Under the pieces are notes generated by a model. It saw only the letters and a list, made by a program, of their open reading frames with translations. It did no database searches and was not told where the DNA came from. DNA of 10,726 nucleotides from Pseudomonadota bacterium. Its GTDB lineage: Bacteria > Pseudomonadota > Gammaproteobacteria > Burkholderiales > Burkholderiaceae_C. The translations under genes were made by a program, and so were the position numbers. Below, piece after piece: positions 5,494 through 10,726 of this stretch (its first letter is position 1; the number at the start of each line of letters is the position of its first letter). Location of the stretch: NCBI GenBank assembly GCA_023418355.1, contig JAEZZU010000381.1:1-10726 (forward strand). Direction: 5' to 3'.

Positions 5494-7296
5494 ATGACGG
5501 CAGGCAAATCCCGGCCGGCAGGGGGTGCGCGCGGCGAATTGGCCGGTGCTCTGCTGACCTACAAGCGCAGTTTCGTACACATTGGCGTGTTCTCGGGCGT
5601 CATCAATATCCTGATGCTGGCCCCGGCGCTGTACATGCTGCAAGTGTACGACCGGGTGCTGGCCTCCGGCAACGAAATGACGCTGCTGATGCTCACCGTC
5701 ATCCTGCTGGGCATGTATGCCCTGATGGGCGCGCTGGAGTGGGTGCGCTCGCTGGTGGTGCTGCGCCTGGGCACGGGCTTTGACCGCAAGCTGTCGCCGC
5801 GCATCTACGATGCCGCCTTCAGCGCCAACCTCAAGACCGGCAAGCTCAATGCCGCCCAGCCACTGGACGATCTCCAGCAATTGCGCCAATTTGCCACCGG
5901 CCAGTCACTATTCGCGCTGTTCGATGCACCCTGGTTCCCGGTGTATGTGCTGGTGATGTTCTATTTCCACCCGGCGCTGGGCTGGTTCGCCCTGGGCGGC
6001 ACGGCGCTCTTGATGCTGGTGGGCTGGATCAACGAACGGGTCAGCCGCCCGCACCTGAAAAAAGCAGGGGAACTGGCGATCAATTCCCGCCGCGATGCCG
6101 GGGCCAACCTGCGCAATGCCGAGGTGATTGCCGGTATGGGCATGCTGGCCAACCTGCGCCGCCGCTGGGCCGAGCAGCACCTGGGTTATGTGCGTGAGCA
6201 GAACCTAGCCAGTGCCCGCATGGCAAAAATTCAGGGCTGGAGCAAGGCGCTGCGCATGGCGGTGCAGTCGCTGGCCCTGGGCCTGGGGGCCTGGCTGGTG
6301 CTGGAACACCAGATGACGGCGGGCATGATGATTGCCGGCTCCATCCTGCTGGGCCGCGCCCTGGCGCCCATCGACCAGATCATTGCCGCATCCCGTCAAT
6401 GGACGCAGGTGAAGGAAGCCGAGCGGCGCCTGAGCCAGTTGCTGGAGGAGTTCCCGCCGCTGGCCAAGGGCATGGACTTTCCCCGGCCCGCCGGCCACCT
6501 GGCGGTGGAGCAGTTGCTGGCCGCCCCGCCCAGCCAGACACAGCCGGTGCTGCACGGCATCAACTTCAAGCTGGCCGCTGGCGAGACCCTGGTGGTGATT
6601 GGCCCCTCGGGCGCGGGCAAGACCACGCTGGCGCGCTGCCTGGTCAACGCCTGGCCGCCGCTGCGCGGCAAGGTGCGGCTGGACAGCGCCCCGCTCGACC
6701 AATGGCGGCCAGAAGCGCTGGGCGCGCTGGTAGGCTACCTGCCGCAGGACGTGCAGTTGTTCGCCGGCACCGTGGCCGAGAACATTGCCCGCTTTGGTGA
6801 GGTGGATGAAGCCAAGGTGATTGCCGCCGCGCAGATGGCCGGGGTGCATGAACTGATTCTGCAATTGCCCGAGGGCTACCAGACCCGTCTGGGCGAAAAC
6901 GGCATGGGCCTGTCTGGCGGGCAACGCCAGCGCGTGGGCCTGGCCCGTGCGCTGTATGGCGAGCCGTGCCTGGTGGTGCTGGATGAACCCAACGCCAATC
7001 TGGACGAAGCCGGCGACGCCATGCTGGCCGAGGCCATTGGCCGGATGAAGGCCGCTGGCATCACCCTGGTGCTGATCACGCACAAACCCAACATTCTCAA
7101 GCAGGCCGACAAGCTGCTGATTTTGCACGCCGGTGCCCAGGCCGACTTCGGCCCGATGACCGAGGTGATGCAGCGCATGCAACGCGGTGCCCAGCCAAGG
7201 CCAACGTCCGGGCAACCCCAACCACAGCAACGGGTCATGCCCATTCCCACCTATGGGGCCGCGATGAACTTTGCGCAACGCAAGGAGGGAGCATGA
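5494..7296 (+). CDS. Type I secretion ABC transporter, permease/ATPase (HasD/PrtD-like)
   Basis: This inner membrane ABC exporter powers transport of the secreted protein and recognises its C-terminal signal. In the 600-residue product, hydrophobic helices of the membrane domain occupy roughly residues 25-300, starting with VFSGVINILMLAPALYML. The ATPase domain follows with Walker A GPSGAGKT (370-377), Q-loop Gln418 in YLPQD, signature LSGGQ (473-477), Walker B LVVLDEP (493-499) and H-loop His530 in THK; all catalytic elements are intact. There is no N-terminal C39 peptidase or peptidase-like domain, which places it with PrtD/HasD/AprD-type exporters rather than HlyB or bacteriocin exporters. 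ATG 5494 is chosen; GTG 5491 is nearly equivalent and sits eight bases after AAGGG (5478-5482). A further upstream GTG (5449) falls inside the terminator hairpin and is unlikely. Its stop overlaps the next start by four bases (ATGA), indicating translational coupling. Confidence 0.93.
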   Translation: MTAGKSRPAGGARGELAGALLTYKRSFVHIGVFSGVINILMLAPALYMLQVYDRVLASGNEMTLLMLTVILLGMYALMGALEWVRSLVVLRLGTGFDRKLSPRIYDAAFSANLKTGKLNAAQPLDDLQQLRQFATGQSLFALFDAPWFPVYVLVMFYFHPALGWFALGGTALLMLVGWINERVSRPHLKKAGELAINSRRDAGANLRNAEVIAGMGMLANLRRRWAEQHLGYVREQNLASARMAKIQGWSKALRMAVQSLALGLGAWLVLEHQMTAGMMIAGSILLGRALAPIDQIIAASRQWTQVKEAERRLSQLLEEFPPLAKGMDFPRPAGHLAVEQLLAAPPSQTQPVLHGINFKLAAGETLVVIGPSGAGKTTLARCLVNAWPPLRGKVRLDSAPLDQWRPEALGALVGYLPQDVQLFAGTVAENIARFGEVDEAKVIAAAQMAGVHELILQLPEGYQTRLGENGMGLSGGQRQRVGLARALYGEPCLVVLDEPNANLDEAGDAMLAEAIGRMKAAGITLVLITHKPNILKQADKLLILHAGAQADFGPMTEVMQRMQRGAQPRPTSGQPQPQQRVMPIPTYGAAMNFAQRKEGA

Positions 7297-8654
7297 GCAC
7301 GACGATGAATATGGACGCCTCTTCACTGGATGCCGACCTGATCGACCCCAAGGATGATCTGCTGTCGGTGGATGACCGCCACTATGTGCGGCTGGGCTGG
7401 CTGATCGTTCTGGTCGGTGTAGTGGGTTTTCTGGGCTGGGCCATGCTGGCACCACTTGATGCCGGTGTGCCAGTCGATGCCAAGGTGGTGGTCAGCGGCA
7501 ACCGCAAGGCGGTGCAGCCCATCAGCGGCGGCAAGGTGCAACGGATTCTGGTCACTGAGGGCCAGCGGGTGCAGGAAGGCCAGGTGCTGGTAGTGCTGGA
7601 GCCGAACGTGGCAAGCAACCAACTGGATTCCTTGCAGTTCCAGTTTCTCAGCAGCCTGGCGACGGAAAACCGCCTGATGGCGGAGCGGGACGGCCTGAAC
7701 GACATCCGCTTCGATGAACGCCTGCTGCAAGCCGAGCGCGAGGGCAACTTGCAGGCCGCGGAGATCATCCAGGCGCAGCGGCAGTTGTTCGACAGCCGCC
7801 GCAGCGCCCAGCGCGCCACGCTGAATGGGCTGGAGGCGACCTTGCGTGGCCTGCGCGAGCAGCGCGACAGCCTGCAACGCATCCTGCAGTCGCGCCGCAG
7901 CCAGCGCGAGACCTTCGAGCGGCAACTGGCGGGCCAGCGTTCGCTGGCCGAAGAAGGCCTGCTGGCGCGCAACCGCCTGCTGGAGTCCGAACGCCAATAC
8001 CTGCAACTGGCCGGTTCCGTGGCCGATGACCAGGGCCGCCTGGCGCAGTTGCAGGGCCAGGTGCAGGAATACGAGCTGCGCCTGATCCAGCAGCGTGAGG
8101 ATTACCAGAAGGAACTGCGCACGGCCCTGGCCGAGACCCGCACGCGCACGGCGGACCTGCGCTCGCGCCTGGACAGCGCGCAGTACGAAGTGAACAACAT
8201 GCAGATCGTCGCCCCCACCGAGGGCATCGTGGCGGGCCTGGCGGTCTTTACCCAGGGCGGCGTGGTCAGCGCAGGCGACAAGCTGATGGACATCGTGCCG
8301 CTGGACCAGCCCTTGCTGGTGGAAGGCCGCCTGCCGGTGCAGGAAGTGGACAAGGTGCAGGCCGGCCAGCCGGTGGAGCTGGAGTTCATGGCCTTCAACC
8401 GCGCCTCCACGCCCAAGCTGCCGGGCACGGTCAAGACCGTTTCCGCCGACCGCCTGGAAGACGAACAGGGCATGCCCTACTACCACGTCGAGATCGCGGT
8501 GGATGATCTGAAGGGCCGCGAGGTGCAGCCGGGCTTGCAGTTGCAGCCGGGCATGCCGGTGACGGCTTTCGTCAAGACCGGCGAACGCACCTTGATGAGC
8601 TACCTGCTCAAGCCGCTGCGCGACCGTGCCCGCCTGGCACTGACGGAGGAGTGA
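7293..8654 (+). CDS. Type I secretion membrane fusion protein, HlyD family (HasE/PrtE-like)
   Basis: This 453-residue adaptor bridges the inner membrane ABC exporter and the outer membrane channel. A short cytoplasmic N-terminus (1-33) is followed by one transmembrane helix at about 34-54 (LGWLIVLVGVVGFLGWAMLA). A lipoyl-like hairpin half follows near 68-105 (VQPISGGKVQRILVTEGQ), then a long Gln/Arg/Leu-rich coiled coil at about 110-290, then the second lipoyl half beginning APTEGIVAGLAVFTQGG (307-323) and a beta-barrel region with the family's PGMPV near the end. The length and order fit the family. The gene overlaps the exporter by four bases, with an AAGGAGGGA-type ribosome binding site directly upstream, and its stop is immediately followed by the TolC-like gene. 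It is expected to act only with these partners. Confidence 0.93.
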   Translation: MSTTMNMDASSLDADLIDPKDDLLSVDDRHYVRLGWLIVLVGVVGFLGWAMLAPLDAGVPVDAKVVVSGNRKAVQPISGGKVQRILVTEGQRVQEGQVLVVLEPNVASNQLDSLQFQFLSSLATENRLMAERDGLNDIRFDERLLQAEREGNLQAAEIIQAQRQLFDSRRSAQRATLNGLEATLRGLREQRDSLQRILQSRRSQRETFERQLAGQRSLAEEGLLARNRLLESERQYLQLAGSVADDQGRLAQLQGQVQEYELRLIQQREDYQKELRTALAETRTRTADLRSRLDSAQYEVNNMQIVAPTEGIVAGLAVFTQGGVVSAGDKLMDIVPLDQPLLVEGRLPVQEVDKVQAGQPVELEFMAFNRASTPKLPGTVKTVSADRLEDEQGMPYYHVEIAVDDLKGREVQPGLQLQPGMPVTAFVKTGERTLMSYLLKPLRDRARLALTEE

Positions 8655-10205
8655 ATGGGCTGGCGCACTTCTCCACTGACACGCATCGCCTCGCTGTATG
8701 GCGACCTGTGCGTCCGCTTCCCGCGGCGCGGATTCCTAACCGGCAAGGGCCGGTACCTGATCTCCATCGCCACGGTTGTGGCGGCGCTCGCGCCCGATGC
8801 CGTGCCGACCGCCCATGCGCAGACAGAATTGGCGTTCCCGCCGATGTTGACGCAGCCGGCCGCCTCTGCCGCTACCACCACGGCGGCGCCAGCCCAAGCG
8901 ACGCGCCCCAGCCAGTCGGGCACGCTCGACCTGACGCAGGCCTACGAGCGCATGCTGCTCAACGACCCGCAGGTGCGTGCGGCCAGCGCCGCGCTCGCCG
9001 CCGGGCGTGACGCCGGCAACATCGCCCGCGCCGCACTGCTGCCGCAGGCCTCGATCAACTACCTGCGCAACCGCACCAGCCAGACCGAGTATTACGACAG
9101 CACGACGGCCGGACAGCAGAGCGTCGACTACCGCTACTTCGGCCGCCGTGCGGGCCTGACCATCGAACAGACGTTGTTCGACTATTCCGCCATCAGCACC
9201 TATCGCATGGGCAAGACCCAGGCCGAGTACGCCGAGGTGCAGTACCGGCTGCAACTGCAGCAACAGGCCGTGGCGCTGATCGATGCCTATCTGAACGCGC
9301 TGCTGGCGCGCGATTCGCTGGATCTGGCCCGGCACCAATTGCGGGCGTACCAGGACATGCTGCACGGCAACGAACGCATGATGGCCCAAGGCGAAGGCAC
9401 GCGCATCGACATCCTGGAAACCCGCAGCCAGGTGAGCGCCACGCAGTCGGAGCTGGTGGGCTACGAGAACGACCTGGCGGATCGGCTGCGCGAATTGTCC
9501 GCGCTGCTGGGGCAGCCGGTTCACGCCGGCGAACTGCTGGCCATCGATCAGCAGGCCATGCTTGCGCCGCTGCCGGACGGCGAGCTGGAGCGGCTGCTGG
9601 CCGATTCCCGCGAGCAGAACCCGGAGGTTCAGGCCGCGCGCCTGGCGGTGCGCTACAACGACCTCACGGTGGAGCGCGAGAAGGGCCAGTTCATGCCGCG
9701 CGTGTCGCTGTACGCGGCGCATGAGCGCATCGTTTCGGACACCGTCAACAACCGCGGCCGGGACTACAAGACCAACACCATCGGTCTGCAGGTCACCATC
9801 CCGCTGTTCAGCGGCGGCTCCAGCTACTACAGCACGCGCCAGGTCTACAACCGGCTGGAACAGGCGCGCTACGAACTCGAACACACCGCCAGCACCACCA
9901 TCACCACGCTGGAGCAGTACTACCGCGTGTTCAGCACCAGCGCCGAGCGCATACGCACCTTGCGCCAGAACGTGAGCGACGCCACGGCGCTGGTGGACGC
10001 CATGCGCAAGAGCGTGGCCGGCGGGGAACGCACCAACACCGACGCCTTGCAGGCCGAACGCCAGTCCTACCAGGCCCGGCAGGCCTTGCTGCGCACCTAC
10101 GTGGAATGGTTCCAGGCCTACGCCAAGTTGCAGTTCTACGCCGGCAGGTTCTCGGAAGAAGACGTGCTGGTGCTCAACCGGCATTTGCTGACGGAGGTTC
10201 GATAA
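8655..10205 (+). CDS. TolC-family outer membrane channel of the type I secretion system (HasF-like)
   Basis: The 516-residue protein is predicted to form the trimeric outer membrane and periplasmic tunnel that completes the exporter. After the leader come the two homologous alpha-helical repeats of the family: LDLTQAYERMLLNDPQVRAA opens the first, NYLRNRTSQTEYYD is a strand region, and the second half starts near ELERLLADSREQNPEVQAAR and includes TIGLQVTIPLFSGGSSYYS, the typical inward strand and loop. Many Gln, Ala and Leu heptads fit TolC helices. ATG 8655 directly follows the TGA of the fusion protein gene, with GGAGGA at 8645-8650, and no other start codon lies nearby. The leader is unusual: about 33 mostly polar residues precede the hydrophobic segment (YLISIATVVAALA), with probable cleavage after AHA (residue 55). 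Having a dedicated channel in the operon is unlike Serratia, where the housekeeping TolC homologue HasF is encoded elsewhere. Confidence 0.92.
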   Translation: MGWRTSPLTRIASLYGDLCVRFPRRGFLTGKGRYLISIATVVAALAPDAVPTAHAQTELAFPPMLTQPAASAATTTAAPAQATRPSQSGTLDLTQAYERMLLNDPQVRAASAALAAGRDAGNIARAALLPQASINYLRNRTSQTEYYDSTTAGQQSVDYRYFGRRAGLTIEQTLFDYSAISTYRMGKTQAEYAEVQYRLQLQQQAVALIDAYLNALLARDSLDLARHQLRAYQDMLHGNERMMAQGEGTRIDILETRSQVSATQSELVGYENDLADRLRELSALLGQPVHAGELLAIDQQAMLAPLPDGELERLLADSREQNPEVQAARLAVRYNDLTVEREKGQFMPRVSLYAAHERIVSDTVNNRGRDYKTNTIGLQVTIPLFSGGSSYYSTRQVYNRLEQARYELEHTASTTITTLEQYYRVFSTSAERIRTLRQNVSDATALVDAMRKSVAGGERTNTDALQAERQSYQARQALLRTYVEWFQAYAKLQFYAGRFSEEDVLVLNRHLLTEVR

Positions 10206-10208
10206 GGG

Positions 10209-10229
10209 GCCTGGGTGATGCGCCCAGGC
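10209..10229 (+). terminator. Hairpin after the exporter operon, possible terminator
   Basis: GCCTGGG (10209-10215) pairs perfectly with CCCAGGC (10223-10229) across a 7-base loop, four bases after the TolC-like stop codon. No T run follows, so termination would have to be imperfect or Rho-assisted; it may instead protect the 3' end of the transcript. Confidence 0.5.
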
Positions 10230-10331
10230 GCGGTACCGGGGAATCCCAAGGGTAAACGGAGATGAAGAGGGTTTCTCATGACGGACGCGAGACGAAACGA
10301 CACACCAATGCGGAACCACGCTCACCCGTAT

Positions 10332-10355
10332 TTATGGACTAAATTATGGACTAAA
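10332..10355 (+). repeat. Perfect tandem 12-bp direct repeat
   Basis: TTATGGACTAAA occurs twice with no spacer (10332-10343 and 10344-10355). It lies ~110 bases from a tRNA-3'-end-like sequence. Short repeats of this kind near an attachment core are typical arm-type binding sites for tyrosine recombinases, an inference from layout. Confidence 0.8.
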
Positions 10356-10397
10356 AAGTCGCGGATACAGGTGGATTTCAGTGGACGTTGCTGGAAT

Positions 10398-10417
10398 GAA
10401 AAAAGGGCCTTTCGACC
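10398..10417 (-). terminator. Minus-strand intrinsic terminator
   Basis: Read on the minus strand, AGGGTC-GAAA-GGCCCT (complement of about 10404-10419, one T-G pair) runs into six Ts. It lies where the terminator of a minus-strand tRNA gene would be expected, but no intact tRNA gene is present to its right in this window; only the last bases of one remain. On the plus strand the stem has a mismatch and a poorer T tract. Confidence 0.5.
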
Positions 10418-10432
10418 CTGTTTTCAACGACT

Positions 10433-10456
10433 TACAGACTTCAGTGGATGTCTGTA
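10433..10456. repeat. Inverted repeat enclosing a copy of a 9-bp direct repeat
   Basis: TACAGAC (10433-10439) and GTCTGTA (10450-10456) form a perfect 7-bp inverted repeat. The spacer holds TTCAGTGGA (10440-10448), which also occurs at 10377-10385. The arrangement again suggests recombinase or accessory protein sites near an attachment core. Confidence 0.6.
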
Positions 10457-10466
10457 GATCATAAAT

Positions 10467-10478
10467 TGGAGCGGGAAA
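10467..10478 (-). other. Attachment-site-like remnant: 3' end of tRNA-Gly(GCC)
   Basis: TGGAGCGGGAAA is the reverse complement of TTTCCCGCTCCA, the 3' end (acceptor stem and CCA) typical of bacterial tRNA-Gly(GCC). Only this short piece is present; the sequence to the right is protein-coding rather than the tRNA body. tRNA 3' ends are the standard target of integrative elements, so this is best explained as one attachment site of an integrated or partly lost element. The match is from memory of the tRNA sequence and is short. Confidence 0.5.
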
Positions 10479-10726
10479 TGAACCGCATGTTCAGCTACCC
10501 CAGCAACCGCTGGATCAAGACGCTGGAGCCCTACCTTCTCTTTGAAGAGGCTCGCACCTGGTTCCATGAGTCAACCTATCGCGACCAGACTTTGCGATCC
10601 ACCAGCCTGGGCGTACGCCTGAGCGATCAGCGCTACTACAGCCTGGACCTCTCCGTCTCCAAGCCACAGGGGGACCGCAGCCCGCAAAACCCTGCGCGCA
10701 AGGTGCGATACGGCCTGGCCCTTACG
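10478..10726 (+). pseudogene. C-terminal fragment of a ShlB/FhaC/HecB-type two-partner secretion transporter
   Basis: The frame from ATG 10478 to the window edge encodes 83 residues beginning MNRMFSYPSNRWIKTLEPYL. The pattern LEPYLLFEEARTWF, then STSLGVRLSDQRYYSLDLSV, then KVRYGLALT resembles the last beta strands of TpsB barrels, which export filamentous hemagglutinin or hemolysin partners across the outer membrane. Family members are about 550-600 residues, with two POTRA domains before the barrel; here the frame begins at the tRNA-like junction, so nearly everything upstream is missing. The last few codons, probably ending in YxF, lie beyond the window. A GGAG precedes the ATG by chance of the tRNA-like sequence. 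The alternative is a small unrelated protein; the TpsB reading is moderately supported. Confidence 0.55.

Noticed and set aside
6205..7455. 416-codon open frame on the minus strand
   Set aside because: It is antisense to the ABC exporter, whose motifs are complete and intact; the translation is low-complexity shadow sequence.
8736..10325. 529-codon open frame on the minus strand
   Set aside because: It lies opposite the TolC-like gene and mirrors its GC-rich codon pattern; the translation is a His/Gln/Gly/Val-rich shadow with no family features.
10332..10355. Start of a CRISPR array
   Set aside because: The repeats are only 12 bp, are directly adjacent without spacers, and occur just twice.
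10278..10457. 59-codon open frame after the exporter operon
   Set aside because: It runs through the tandem repeats and terminator hairpin, has no family resemblance, and its reading is fully explained by the att-like structure.

Overview
The window comes from a high-GC Gram-negative bacterium, most likely a betaproteobacterium of the Comamonadaceae (Comamonas, Delftia or Acidovorax type). This rests on codon use, the class I fumarase, the IS5-family remnant and the style of the TonB receptor; it is inference, not a database match.

Layout. Positions 1-314 hold the 3' end of a class I fumarase gene, closed by a textbook intrinsic terminator (345-367). Next is a scar: the end of an IS5-family element with the last ~54 codons of its transposase on the minus strand (430-591), fused at about 591-600 to the 3' part of an AraC-family regulator that has lost its 5' end (600-1058). 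A ~390-base non-coding stretch (1059-1448), AT-rich at its end, leads into the main locus.

Main locus, all on the plus strand: a 962-residue TonB-dependent receptor of the heme/hemoglobin class (1449-4337); a 276-residue secreted protein with no N-terminal signal peptide, a C-terminus ending DLLLAA and local resemblance to the HasA hemophore (4416-5246); then a complete dedicated type I secretion system of ABC exporter (5494-7296), membrane fusion protein (7293-8654) and TolC-like outer membrane channel (8655-10205). The order receptor, hemophore, ABC, MFP matches the hasR-hasA-hasD-hasE order of the Serratia has operon. The working model is that the small protein is exported in one step by the three secretion proteins, captures heme outside the cell, and delivers it to the receptor, which imports it using TonB energy. 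The candidate hemophore is divergent: it is longer than classical HasA (about 190-205 residues) and has a single histidine (His39) and no cysteine.

The intergenic spaces look tuned for unequal expression: two tandem hairpins and a strong ribosome binding site before the hemophore gene, a terminator-like hairpin with a T run between it and the exporter genes, and tight coupling (4-base overlap, then zero gap) among the three secretion genes.

The right edge (10206-10726) looks like a mobile-element boundary: a hairpin, a perfect tandem 12-bp repeat, a spaced 9-bp repeat, a minus-strand terminator and a 12-bp match to the 3' end of tRNA-Gly(GCC). Directly after it lies what appears to be the C-terminal part of a ShlB/FhaC-type two-partner secretion transporter, truncated at its 5' side. 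Lower GC in the receptor, an IS scar on one side and an att-like junction on the other suggest a horizontally acquired iron-acquisition module.
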